Shown here in pieces: positions 11,447 to 23,724 of a stretch of DNA of 64,000 nucleotides. The stretch's first letter is position 1. Every line of letters starts with the position of its first letter. A program made the position numbers and the translations under genes. The notes under the pieces are model-generated. The model worked only from the letters and a program-made list of their open reading frames with translations, ran no database searches and was not told where the DNA came from. The DNA is from Sipunculus nudus (taxonomy: Eukaryota > Annelida > Sipuncula > Golfingiida > Sipunculidae): assembly GCA_026874595.1 (NCBI GenBank), contig CM049319.1, positions 4,680,601 to 4,744,600 of the forward strand, written 5' to 3'.

Positions 11447-13328
11447 AAGAAAAATCAATCTGTGCAAGAGACCCATGCCTCTCTTGGGAGCAAAAACAGG
11501 TTTTGAATACCTTTAGCATGATCACCTGTGACCTTTAAATGTGCCAAGGTCATACACATTAGCCCTTCATGTAGTGCGTAAATAATTTTATCCATGTTAC
11601 TCTGTCACTGATTACTCTAAAAAATTCAAGTCACTTTACCCAGATAAATAACTGACAAGGCTGTCTTTTGGCCTAACCTAAAACATCTGGAAAATAACCT
11701 TTGTGCAATAAAGCTTACATAAATTACCTAAATAGAAGAATCTAAGTAAAAGTATTAAAGAACATAGATCTTATTCCTTGGAGGAAAAGACACAGCTGCA
11801 AAAACAATATCCAAGACAGCATGAGAAGTAGTTTACTTTAACCAATACTAATATATTACATGTGGATTAGGTCTTAGGATTTGACCCATAGATATAAGAT
11901 TCTGCCTGGAAGAATGCCTTGACATCTCAAGGAACAAAGAATCTGACAGCAAACTGCCAGATACAAATGTTTGGTCACGCTTCAGTCTTGGCATCTGATG
12001 TTTCAATAAGACTAAATAGAATTTTTATTATTGGTTCATGAATAAGTGTCTCAGAACTTTTTACTAGGGGATACATGCCATGAGTTTGTCAAACTTTACA
12101 CTGATTAAGATTTATATATTAAATTAATTATAAAATTATTATTATAAAATTCCTTATATCAATAAGTTATAACATATTTCAGGAGGGTTACAACATTGAA
12201 CTTCAAACTGACATACAACTATAATGACATGTTTTTTAACCATTATACCATTTAAATAGCAATGTGTATTAATCCTGATTGGAGTTTAATTAGGACACAT
12301 TCCCTGTTGTCACCAGTCTGAAAATTATAGGAGATTCCAGTATTATTTGGTATCAACCCAGTGGACGGCTCATGCATATCAGGTATAGCTTATCAGCAAG
12401 GACAGACTAAAAACAAGCAATACATTAATTGTTATCTGAAAGCATTTAAGGTGATTCAATAGTTGTATGTACTGAGGCAAGAAATAAGTGATCTGACAGC
12501 TCCTAAAGAGTTTAAATGATTTTACATGTCACACATAAATGAAGGCTTGATCAACTGTATGATTGGCAGCACATGCATGGTTGGGGGCTAGAGAGTATTG
12601 TGATGTAATGTCTAATGGATGCAGATAACACACTGTACATTTTTCTTAAATGCAGAGCATTTTATTGACATAAACCCTTAATGGGTTTACAGCCCTTGCA
12701 TAGGGAAGTACAGAAGTCTGTCATACAGAAGTCTGTCCATCATGCATACATGATAACACCACTGACAAAATTCTGAGTAAACATATCAGTATTACTAGAG
12801 TTAGGAGGGCAAGGCTGCTGCAAATCTATACACACACATTTTACATGGTGTTCAAATAACCTAACATCTCCAAAAGTATGTAGAGTTCATACATTGCTGA
12901 ACCCAATTTCCTGTATAAATGCAATGAAGGTTTTTACTACATATAGGGTATTGATCATTTCACATAACCAGCTCATAAACAGCTCCATAAACTTGTTTCA
13001 ATGTTCCGGCTATGACAACAAAAGCCATCGGGTAACACTATACAACAGCACTTTTCTCACAGAAAATCCCAGACCAATTTTTCAAAAGGTTAATAAAAAT
13101 TCCCACTCCTGGATATAACTGAATGTATAAATATAATTAGCTGATGATGAAAAAAATCTGCTGAATTTGTGAAACAACTGAAAGTACTGTTTTCACAGTT
13201 TTTTGATGCAGTATGCAACACAATAATTTAAAATTCTGACCTGTACCTTGCAGTGTGACACAAAAAATCACAAATACTCTGGCTGAGTTTGAGGTAAGAC
13301 CCTGAAAGGCTCAAATTTAACATTTTTG
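11447..13328. other. AT-rich sequence without recognisable genes
   Basis: No coding frame was recognised. A small hairpin TAAACCC-TTAAT-GGGTTTA is at about 12673-12691, and a CAGAAGTCTGTC motif is repeated directly at about 12710-12740. Nothing else stands out. Confidence 0.5.
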
Positions 13329-14828
13329 AACTAGAATATGGGTAGTCGACAAGCGACTACGTGTTTCTGCCAAAATCAGAGTGGAACAGGTGAAGTGAGG
13401 CATGGATTGAGTGGCAAGGGGAAATAGAGTGAGGTGTGTCGCATATTAGCATGGATGTCTGCAGCCAAAATGTATATGTAGGTAGCGCCACCTACCACAA
13501 ATGCAGAAAGCTGTCACATAAATGTAGGTGGCGCCCCCTGCCAAAAAAATCGAGAAAGCAATCCAAGATGTATAAACACACAAAATCTTTAGGCAGATAA
13601 GTCAAACCACTACAGAGATATGAGTGATTTTAGCCCACGGCAGACAAACAGACAGACGCTGTGCAAAATGGTTGCAGGTAGCCCTCCAGTTTTGTGTATG
13701 ATAAAGAGCTATGTGATATCTATACACATGCAAAATTTTGGCCCAATCGGTCAAACGGTTCCCAAGATATGAGCTTGGATGTCTGCGGCGTAAACTATAA
13801 TGTAGGTGGCGCCACCTGTCATAAAATCAAGAAAGCTGTCCAGGATGTATAAACCTGCAAGATATTTTTGGTAGTTATGTGAAACCATAACAGACATATG
13901 AGTGATTTTAGAGCACGGCAGACAAACAGACGGACACTGTGCAAAAATGGTTGCAGGTGGCCCCTCCAGTTTTGCGTATGATAAAGAGTTATGCGAGATC
14001 TACACATATATGCAAAATTTTGGCCCAATCAGTCAAACGGTTTCCGAGATATGAGCTTGGATGTCTGCTGCATAAACTAGAATGCAGGTGGCGCCACCTG
14101 TCATAAAATCAAGAGAGCTGTCAGGGATGTATAAACCTGCAAAATTTTAGGCAGATATGTCGAACCACTGCCAAGTTATGAGTAATTTTATCCCACGGCA
14201 GACTAACAGGCAGACGCTGTGCACAAATAGTTGCATGTGGCGCCACCAGTTTTGCGTATGATGAAGAGCTATGTGAGATCTATACACATGCAAAATTTTG
14301 GCCCAATCGGTCAGACGTTTCCAGAGAAATGAGCTTGGATGTCTGTAGCGTAAACGTGAACATAGGTGGCGCCACCTGTCATAAAATCAAGAAAGCTATC
14401 CAGGATGTATACGTATGCCGAATTTCAGGTGGATAAGTCCAACAAATGCAGAGATATGAGTGATTTTATACCAAGGCAGATGAACAGATGGACACAGTTC
14501 AAAAATGGTTGCAGGTGGCACCACCATTTTTAGTGTATGTTATAAAGCTATCCAAGGGCTACATTTGTGTAAAATTTTTAGCCTGATCGGTCAAACGGTT
14601 ACCGGGATATGTGGGTTTATGTGTGGAAACGGACGCACAAACGGACGCAGAGTGCAGAGGAAAGGTCAGAGGCCAAAACAAAATCAGGGCCTTAGTTCAC
14701 ATGTGACCCAAACATAATCCCGGGTTTTGTAAAATTCCACCCAGTGGTTACGGAGGAGTTCTCCGGACACCTACGCGGCGGCGGTGTCCGGCTGAAAACA
14801 TAGTAACTCTGTTTTGGCAGATACAATT
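13329..14828 (+). mobile_element. Family C HINE-like element, copy 1
   Basis: It starts AACTAGAATATGG. A perfect 5' hairpin follows at 13342-13360 (GTAGTCG, loop ACAAG, CGACTAC), then the subterminal sequence TTTCTGCCAAAATCAGAG (13364-13381). The right end CTCTGTTTTGGCAGATA (14807-14823) is its near-exact reverse complement. The core is units of about 281 bases (GTCATAAAATCAAGA at about 13817, 14101, 14379), most with the palindrome GGTGGCGCCACC, with short GACGGACAC-type stretches. Near the 3' end is a GCGGCGGCGG tract. The usual left arm of the 3' hairpin is mostly deleted here compared with copy 2. A separate perfect 9-bp stem, CCGGACACC (14763-14771) with GGTGTCCGG (14783-14791), flanks the GCGGCGG tract. 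No gene is seen. Confidence 0.75.
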
Positions 14829-14930
14829 AAGCTACAATTAATCTTTGGTTGAAACAATTCTGTTGGACATTTAAGAGAAGTCATTCTGATCAAATTGTCA
14901 TGCATGAGGGTATTCTAAGTTTTCACTTAG
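14829..14930. other. Spacer between the two family C elements
   Basis: About 100 AT-rich bases separate the 3' end of copy 1 from the AACTAGAATA start of copy 2. Nothing recognisable is present. Confidence 0.5.
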
Positions 14931-16389
14931 AACTAGAATACGGGTAGTCGACAAGCGACTACGTGTATCTGCCTAAATCAGAGTGGAACGGGTGAAGTGA
15001 GGCATGGATTGAGTGGCAAGGGGAAACAGAGTGTTGCATATTAGCATGGATGTCTGCAGCCAAATTGTGTATGTAGGTTGCCCCCCCTACCACAAAATCC
15101 AAAAAGCCGTCCAAGTTGTATACATATGCAAAATTTAAGGCAGATAAGTCAAACCACTACATGTATATGAGTGATTTTAGCCCGTGGCAGACAAACAGAT
15201 GGACGCTGAGCAAAAATGGTTGCAGGTGACGCCACCAGTTTTGTGTATGATAAAGAGCTATGTGAGAACTATACACATGCAAAATTTTGGCCCAATCTGT
15301 CAAACTGTTCCCAAGATATGAGCTTGGATGTCTGCTGCATAAACTAGAATGCAGGTGGCGCCACCTGTCATAAAATCAAGAGAGCCGTCAGGGATGTATA
15401 AACCTGCAAAATTTTAGGCAGATATGTCAAACCATTGCCGAGATATGAGTGATTTTATCCCATGGCAGACAAACAGACAGGAGCTGTGCAAAAATGGCTG
15501 CAGGTGGCACCACCAGTTTTGCGTATGATGAAGAGCTATGTGAGATCTATACACATGCAAAATTTTGGCCCAATCGGTCAAACGGTTCCCAAGATAAGAG
15601 CTTGGATGTCTGCAGCGTAAACGTGAATGTAGGTGGCGCCACTGTCATAAAATCAGAAAAGCTATCCAGGATGTATACGCATGCCGAATTTCAGGTTAAT
15701 TAGTCAAGTCACTGCAGAGATATGAGTGATTTTAACCCAAGGCAGACGAACAGATGGACACTGTGCAAACATGGTTGCAGGTGGCGCCACCATTTTTTGT
15801 GTATGTTATAAAGTTCTCAAAGGGCTACATTTGTGCAAAACAATTTTCCTGATCGGTCAAACGGTTCCCGAGATATGAGCTTGGATGTCTGCAGCGTAAA
15901 AGTGAATGTAGGTGGCGCCACCTGTCATAAAATCAGAAAAGCTATCCAGGATGTTTACGCATGCCGAATTTCAGGTGAATTAGTCAAGTCACTGCAGAGA
16001 TATGAGTGATTTTAACCCAAGGCAGACGAACAGATGGACACTGTGCAAACATGGTTGCAGGTGGCGCAACCATTTTTTGTGTATGTTATAAAGCTCTCCA
16101 AGGGCTACATTTGTGCAAAAAAATTTTCCTGATCGGTCAAACGGTTCCCGAGATATGTGGGTTTATGTGTGGAAACAGATGCACAAACGGATGCAGAGCG
16201 CAGAGGAAAGATCAGAGGTAAAAAAAAATTCGGGGTGCAGCAGTTCACATGTGACCCGAACATAATCCCGGGTTTCATAAAATTCCGCCCAGCGGTTACG
16301 GAGGAGTTCTCAGGACACCTACGCGGCGGCGGCGAGGCGTGCAGCTGAAAACATAGTATCCGCAAAACTCTGTTTTGGCGGATACAATT
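14931..16389 (+). mobile_element. Family C HINE-like element, copy 2 (intact ends)
   Basis: It starts AACTAGAATACGG. The 5' hairpin at 14944-14962 is identical to that of copy 1 (GTAGTCG/CGACTAC), and the subterminal sequence GTATCTGCCTAAATCAGAG is at 14965-14983. The 3' hairpin at 16356-16385 is long: GTATCCGC-AAAAC, loop TCT, GTTTT-G-GCGGATAC with one bulged G, preceded by GCGGCGGCGGCG and followed by AATTA. Its right arm matches the left subterminal sequence in reverse complement with few changes. The core has units of about 278 bases carrying GGTGGCGCCACC variants. Copies 1 and 2 lie in the same orientation about 100 bases apart. Confidence 0.75.
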
Positions 16390-16489
16390 ATGAACCAGTG
16401 TTTATGTCTGGAATGTTTAAATTGATCTAATGGTAGAAAAAAGATGATTGTATATAGAGTTCCTGACATGACATGACTCCAAATTTGTG

Positions 16490-16726
16490 GAATCATGCAG
16501 TGATGCCAATTAAACTCCTCATATATGAGCAAATTTCACCAAAAACAGATAGATACACCATGCAAATTTCAGGGTTAAACACCAATCTATGCACTACTGA
16601 GAAAAAGTGCATCAATGTATTCTATAAAAACAACAGCAGGTGGCACCACCTGTCTGGTCAACAACAAGGCTATCCAAGAAAGATTTACATGCCAAAATTT
16701 CAGGCTGATACATCCAACAACTTCTG
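16490..16726 (+). repeat. C-like tandem unit, left part (split by family E element)
   Basis: The sequence resembles the family C core, with AAATTTCA, ACAGATAGATACACCATGCA and the palindrome CAGGTGGCACCACCTG at about 16635. The last bases before the E element, CATCCAACAACTTCTG, resume in theme after it at 17767 with AATGATTTTTACC. That matches the family C order in which a CACTGCAGAGATATG block is followed by AGTGATTTTA. No element end was found for this array. Confidence 0.5.
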
Positions 16727-17769
16727 AACTAGAATATCAGCAGAAGCTGACAAAAGCCCTCAGCCAAAAGAACAGTGTTTAAAAGTGGTAACAGTGAAAA
16801 GTACTAAATATCTGTTCTCACATGGATGTATATCTGTACATGTCTCAGTTATAAATTTAAAATGGAGAGGTATGTACCATGACTCATAACAATCCATCAA
16901 ATGCTTCCTGAAAATAAGCTTCTAAGTTTTATTCTATTATAAGCTCTGTGACCTTGAAAAGCAGGTCAAGGTCACCCATCTTCGAACTTGACTGAGATTT
17001 TGTTGATATGCATCTTCACCAAAGAAATAAAATTCCTATTGTGAATCCTTTTAGAGATATCCTGCTCACAAGGCCAAAATTGAAAAATCCAAGAAAAATT
17101 CATAAAAAAATCAGAAATTGCAGGTGGTGCCCCCAAACTTGTGCAGCAGTTACAGACCATCAGTCCCTATGATCATAGTAAGTATTGTAAAAATCCACCC
17201 AATGGTTCCTGAGAAATTAGCTTCTAAATGTTTTTTCTATAATCAGCTCTGTGACCTTGAAAAGCAGGTCAAGGTCACCCATCTTCGAACTTGACCGAGA
17301 TTTTGTCAATATGCATCTTCACCGAAAAAATAAAATTCCCACGGTGAAACCTTTTAGAGATATCCCGCTCACAAGCCCAAAGTTGAAAAATCCGATAAAA
17401 ATTCATTAAAAATCAGAAATTGTAGGTGGCGCCACCAAACTTGTTTAGCAGGTACAGATTATCAGTCCCAATAATCATAGTAAGTTTTGTGAAAATCCAC
17501 CAAATGGTTCCTGAGTAATAAGCATCTAAGTGTTTTTCTATAATCAGCTCTAAAATGTAGAAAAATAGGTCAAGGTCACCCATCTTCGAACTTGACCGAG
17601 ATTTTGTCGATATACATCTTTACCGAGGAAATAAAATTCTGAAGGTGAATCCTTTTCAAGATATCCCGCTCACAAGGTAAAAGTTAACGGACGCCGGACA
17701 GACGGACGGACGGACGGACAGCTTGGGTGACGACAATAGCCCATCAGCCTAAGGGCTGAGGGCTAAAAA
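16727..17769 (+). mobile_element. Family E HINE-like element inserted in a C-like array
   Basis: It starts AACTAGAATAT. A 5' hairpin lies at 16737-16750 (TCAGC, loop AGAA, GCTGA) and the subterminal sequence AGCCCTCAGCC at 16755-16765. The core is three units of about 302 bases (AGCTCT at 16942, 17245, 17546) with GTGACCTTGAAAAGCAGGTC and CAAGGTCA half-sites. A GGTGGCGCCACC palindrome is near 17425. The right end has an ACGG microsatellite (about 17690-17720) and a hairpin at 17737-17765 (TAGCCC-A-TCAGCC against GGCTGA-GGGCTA). Its right arm GGCTGAGGGCT (17754-17764) is the exact reverse complement of the left subterminal sequence. It ends in AAAAAT. No gene is seen. Confidence 0.75.
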
Positions 17770-18061
17770 TGAATGATTTTTACCAAAAACAAACAGACAG
17801 ATAGACACCATGCAAAAACAATTGCAGATGGTGCCACCAGTCTTGAATATGAGATAGAGGTATCCAAGATCTATTGACCTGGAGTATATGCAGTATATCA
17901 GGCCAATACGGCAAATCACTCCTGAGAATAGGGCATTAATGTATCTACAAAAACAGGGAGGTAGGTGGCCCCTGTTTGGTCTGAAAGAAATCTCTCCAAG
18001 ATGGATGGACATGCCACATTTCAGACCAATACACAGAACCACTCCTAAGATATGTTTTCAT
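17770..18061 (+). repeat. C-like tandem unit, right part
   Basis: This continues the array broken at 16726: AATGATTTTTACC, an ACAGACAGATAGACACCATG block matching the one at 16543, then ATGGTGCCACCAG and a second GAGGTAGGTGGCCCC block. It ends where the inverted-repeat element at 18064 begins. Confidence 0.5.
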
Positions 18062-18063
18062 TA

Positions 18064-19794
18064 CCGTAAATTCCTGCCTATACATTGACCCCCTGTATAA
18101 GTCGAGGAAGGATTCTGAAGGGAGAAATCAGGAGAAAATATTTTTTAGCCCACTGAATCTAGATAGTCCCAAGCTCACAACAGATTAGCAAATGATAACC
18201 AAAGTAATAAGTAATTTAAAAGTTGCACCCAAAAATAAACTTGCGTGCATATTTGTCAGGCTACAAGCACCCACTACCACTGCTTGTAGTGCAGGTTACA
18301 TTCCCTTTCAGTGAAGGTCAAACCACCCCCTGGTCACCGTGATTTAAAGCTGAAAGTAAAGCCCCCGGGAGGCCTGCAATGAGATGCCATACTTGACAAT
18401 ATTAACATGGGTTCAAGGTCACTTCTTGTTTGATTCAACTGAACAAAGACATTTCCGAGTATTATGAATAAGTATCTTCATAAGTATGATATGAGTAAGT
18501 ATATGAATGTAAGTCTATAAAGGTACAGACATAATTCCATATTAGCTTTGATAACCAAGAATACTTTATACCAATGGTATAAAAGTAGTTTTACATTTTC
18601 CTGGGAGATGCTACCACTGTTGCGTGGAAAAATTTGGTTAATTAATTGACAACCAAATGTCCAGGAGACCATTTCTGCTTAATTGAAAGCCCTGGGAGAA
18701 ACTGAATTCACATTATTTCATGTTTTAATTTTATTTTCTATTCATGAAAGCTTTGCTCTTCAAGTGTTTTGAATAGGTATATAACGTAAGACTTACATTT
18801 TAAACCTTTCAGAACAAGCGTTAATTTGTCATGCACCTCTTTATAAAATAGTCAACCATTTTCCAGTCAGGTGACGCCAATGTTGTGTGAAGAAAAATGG
18901 AAAATAGAATCAACAATCAATCTCAAATTGTCCACTTCTGCTTATCTGACAGTGGAAAAAATAAAATAATCTTCATCAATGTTCAAAATTGATTACCTAT
19001 GAATGAAAATATGATATCTGTTCATAGTTTTGTATTTTAAACCCCAGTACTTAACAGACTGCGGATTTATCAGTTGTTCAATACAATGGCTGGCTGAATG
19101 GAACTTCTCGTCTGACCTGTTTAGGGTGACTAGAGTTATTAGCAAATCATGGCGATTGTCATGGCATATAATTCCAAGTTTAATGTCAGCATTTTAATTG
19201 TCTAAAGAAACATTTATTAAAACATTGCGCTCTGAAAACTCTTGACTTGCACATCAATGGGACAATGGCTTTGTAGTTCACCCGCCTTTTCTAACCTGTT
19301 CATATTAACAAACAGTGGCCCGCGGTCATTTGCATATTTGCTCCCTCTGCAAGCATCGAATGATGTTGCTGAGCAATTCCTAAACAGACTTGGATGTCAA
19401 ATACACAGAGGTCAATGCCATTGATAAAACCAAAACTGATCATACAATATTCGTACTTCTAGCACCCATGCTCATCTCATGCACAATAATATATTGCATT
19501 ACCCAAAAAAAGGACAGTGTAAATGTTTGAAAAAAAAAATAGCATGGAAACCAAATTCCAAAGTATTGAATGACTTAAAGGGCCACATATGAAGTTGACT
19601 TCCCCGGAAACGAACATCTAACGAGTGATCAAGCAAGTCCTATCTGTATCAGCCAGACATTCAGGTCGGCAGTTTGACTAAGTCTAGGCAAAATTTGGAC
19701 CGTCAGGCTTAGACTAACACATAAGGCGACCCCCCCTTTAGTGGATTATTTTTTTAAGGAGCAAATTTCTTGATGTATAGGCGGGAATATACGG
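18064..19794. mobile_element. Non-autonomous inverted-repeat (MITE-like) DNA element
   Basis: The left terminus (18064-18085) begins CCGTAAATTCCTGCCTATAC. The right terminus (19773-19794), read in reverse complement, begins CCGTATATTCCCGCCTATAC, so 20 of the 22 terminal bases match. TA lies directly outside both ends, so a TA target duplication is likely. Just inside, GACCCCCTGTATAAGTCGAG on the left and an AAGGCGACCCCCCC block on the right give a loosely similar subterminal zone. The 1.73 kb interior has no transposase frame. The superfamily is not decided. The open frames at 18478-18672 and 19242-19424 lie inside and look incidental. Confidence 0.65.
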
Positions 19795-22700
19795 TATATA
19801 CTTTAAAATCATCACAAAGTAACATGGCTTTACTTGATTCCTTTTCCAACTAATAAAACTGTACTATCCAGCCTCCACAAAATTTTTGTATTCAAAGAGA
19901 ACCATTTCAACATAAATTTCCTGAAATACAGTACTGAAACGTTCATCTGACATTAAGATGAAGCTTCCACCAAATGATCAATGGCTTTCCATATAACCAC
20001 TGACTTTACAGTTTACTGTCTGAAATCATGGATGATGCATGAGAGTCATGGGACTTCCTATTTTTTTTAAAGATAAGCTGCCTATACAATCTCTCCAGGG
20101 AACATACAACTTAAGCAGCCATTAGAGGTGCCAGAAATTTATTTGTTCTGCCTGTATGCTACCAATAACCAGCACCAATTCACCTCTGGTTGGGGGTGGC
20201 ACAGCCATGTGGTAAAGACAGCAGTATAATTTGGTCTTACCAGAATAGAGTTACATTATTCAACCATTGCACCATCATACTTATGCCTGTATGCTAACTA
20301 TGACCAGCACCTATTCATCTCAGGGTGAAGTCGGCTCATTTTTGTGTTTAAGTTCTTGGTCATGGGTTGTAGGAGAGAACAATTACAAGTGTCATTTTCA
20401 TCATCACACCTTCATGTTGCAGAGAACACTGCACATTTCTGCCAATGGATGTCATTTTGTAACTTCTCTCCACTCTTTTGTCACTTAATTCAAGTGAGAC
20501 ATATCCCAACTGGGCAGGACACTGAACCATGGCAATCAAGGGATGCCCCTCCAGCTAATCTCCCAATCACAGGGCAGTAAATTTGACTCCTCCCCCTGCA
20601 AGGCACCATGTTCAGTGAGCTCTTTCTTTGTTTAATTTTTAATGAGAGCATCAGGATGGAGCCTTGGTTTAGGCATATATTCAACCACCAGCTGTCATCA
20701 ATCTTATCCAGGTATATCAGTTTTAATTTCATGATTAATTAACCTACCATAAATAATGCAGTTTGATAATTTGACAGTCTAGAGTTTGATTATATTCATA
20801 AAAGAGTTTTGTTATATCTCTTTAGACTGTGTTAGTAAATACTGTCAGTCTCAAATTCTTCCAAGAATTAGAAAGCGAACTACAATATGACAAGACCAAT
20901 GTAAAGACACAGAAGTTGCTTGTAGTAAGTGATCTTAGCTGGGTCTCATACCTATTAATAGACTGACTGACTGAAGTAGTGTCCCTGCTGTCAGCTATCA
21001 TCACCATGGCATTCTAAAAGCTTCCACCATGTCAAGAAGTGACTACATCCAAGAAATGACATGTTTCCTACCTTATAAATTGTGTGTTTTTGAAGCTATC
21101 ATGGTAAAAAATTTGAACTGCCTGTCACCAGGTTGTAAGGGTGTATTTTATATTTGGCACAGTGGGCCAATGCAGATGCTGCTGGAATTATTAAAAAAAA
21201 AACAAAGATTGCCAAGAAATACTTGTTGGACGAGAATGAATTTTACTATCAGGTAAAGTGATGTGAATGATCTTATTTTCCTCGTTTTTTATCAAGTGCT
21301 AAGCAGACTGAGAGTTATATTTACATTGCAATAAAAATAAATGTGAAGCATGCCACACTGGTAGACCACCTTCAAAGGTTTCTTGTGTTTAAGCTCAAAT
21401 TTAATTTATCATGAAGTAATCATATATATGCTTCACATTTCAGCTAAGCTTCAAACAGAATGATTAAACCATAAATCAGATTCAACAAACATAATACCTA
21501 TCAGGGAAAAAGTGTTCTTCCTGGTGCAAATATGAAGCAGAAAGTTTTCTATAAAATGTATGACATACATGTCTTTAATATGAGCTAATGGTTTGGTTTA
21601 ATACCTTTTCATTAAAGTTAAGGTTTTTAGAAAAATTTTGATTCAACAAAGTAATGGCATCATATTATGATAAACAAACTGATTAAGATGGGGGAGTAAG
21701 CTTCAATTTGAAAGTAATATTGTACCCAGGTCTGTTTTAGTTTTTTTATTGATTAATCAAGGAACACTTTACGCTGATGGATTGTTTAATAACCTCCCAC
21801 TGTCCCCTTGCACTTAATAACTGTAATCTTCCATAAGGGAACTGGGTAACGCACTATAAAACAGAAGCAGCCCACTCGCTAGGTGAGCCATAAATGTGGT
21901 TATTATGGTATTATCCGATGGTGCGGACTCAATAATGTCATTAAGTTTAATCCCACAAGCTCTTTCTTTATCTTCATTTGAATCACCCTGAGTTTAATTA
22001 ATTCTCTAACTAAAGCCCACCATACCAGAATAAAGCCCAGAATTTATCTTGAAGCTCATGAAAATATTTTTCCCCACCTGACATATGATCTTGTTGTTAC
22101 TAAACAGTTCAAAAGCTTTAGTTAACAGCCCCCATTCACATACTACACCTGAGACTTAATGTGGATTTTGAATAAACCCATAACATGGATTTATGACATG
22201 GGCTGATAATATTAATATTAACAGCGCATGATTCCATGGAGGTAAAGCTACAAAATTAAAATATTTTACCAGTGTAAATTCTTCCCTGAAATCAGGACTA
22301 AACATTTAAAGCCAGCCCACCATTTCTATAGAATTTACATTATTTCTGACTCTGCTTACATAAAAATGAATTCTAGGTCATTTATACCACAAGATTTATA
22401 CCACCTCTATAAATGATGTATGATGTTATTTCTGTATATATGATTATCATATTTATTCATCACATGATAAGACTGACTCACCCAAGCAAAATCATATATA
22501 AAAAAAAACGTCTTGCACCCTAGCATTTAAACTTGCCTGGTGAAATATCATTGTTTATGATGGAATGATAACCTCAATATAATGATCCATGCATGTGAAT
22601 TTATATAACAACAGATAAATCTGATATGAATCAATATGATTATTTCTAGCTAGACTAAAAAGCAAGAGATTGATCAAGGGCTTTTGCAGGAAAAGACACA

Positions 22701-22798
22701 AATATATTTAATTACATTTATGATCTGCAGGAACTGATATAGCAAAAAGAACAAGCTTTTATGTAAAATTATTCTTATTCTGTATCAGATGGCATAAT
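19795..22798. other. Mostly unique sequence, no gene recognised
   Basis: Two related blocks beginning GCCTGTATGCTA occur at about 20151 and 20285, a weak divergent duplication with CCAGCACC(A/T)ATTCA in both. A stretch at about 21770-22030 is higher in complexity, with several homeodomain-type cores (TAATTA, TTAATCCC). Everything else is AT-rich, and the short open frames (20267-20580, 21029-21256) show no family features. Confidence 0.45.
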
Positions 22799-23718
22799 TA
22801 GAGCCTCGTTTTTTCTGTTTAATAATTATTTATTTTCTGTTTTAATAATATCAGAATTCCGGAATATTCCGTTTTATCTTTATATTTTATGTAATATAAT
22901 TGCTACATACTTTTAGGAGTTAAAACTTGTTGAATCAGGATGATTAAATGGATTATGTGTTCTTTAAGCTGTGTTTATGTTTTTAATTTAAATACTGCTA
23001 TTATTGATGCCTTAGTTACTTAAGTATATTTAAAATCAAACTGGGTCCTTCGCATAAAAGGTTCTTTGGCAAGACAGTTGGTCTTCATCTGTAAACAAAT
23101 CAGTAAGGACCTGCTCTGTCTGCGTTTTACCGTTGATCATTTCAAACATTTGAAACAAGTATGATAATATTATGTTCAAAGCTATTTCGCCTCAGAGACA
23201 CTATAACATGTGGAAAGATAGGGCTTTCCTGCCAGAAGATTTTGACCTGTTTGCTTCTTAAATATGGTTATGCGGGACCACATCCGAACAATTTTCGCAT
23301 CGTTGGTTAGTAATCATATCTTTTAACTTTTGTAAAACGTTTGTTTAATGGACCAAAGAGATTAATAATTTGGCAAAACCACATCATTGTATAATATCAC
23401 ATAATGGCAGTATCAGCATTACAGGCATGTTAGTTAATAATCAAAACATCTAACATTGGTGCTTACTGTATCAGTTGTGAGCCAAAATTGGAAGACCTTG
23501 CTCGTTATGTAGATGACTGGCACAGTTTGAAAAATTTTCATTTTCAAGATATTGGCTGAGAATTTCTTTATTTGCAGTTTCAATCTGCTCTAAATCTGAC
23601 TTTCCGCCATATTCTGTGCATTTAATATAATTCTGTTTTGGAACCCTTATTCCGTTTTCGAACCCCAATTCTGTTTTTTCCATCTTTTTTTCTGTTATAA
23701 CAGAAAAAAGGGGCTCTA
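22799..23718. mobile_element. Putative hAT-like non-autonomous DNA element
   Basis: The ends are inverted: TAGAGCCTCGTTTTTTCTGTT-type sequence at 22799 and, in reverse complement from 23718, TAGAGCCCC followed by TTTTTTCTGTT. A perfect direct repeat CATAAT flanks both sides (22793-22798 and 23719-23724), which is read as a target duplication. Repeated short motifs just inside the ends (TTCTGTTTT, TTCCGTTTT, AACAGAATT) resemble the subterminal repeats of hAT elements, and TAGAG termini fit hAT. However, hAT duplications are normally 8 bases, so the superfamily is uncertain. The minus-strand frame at 23471-23683 (70 codons) is internal and matches nothing I know. Confidence 0.6.
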
Positions 23719-23724
23719 CATAAT

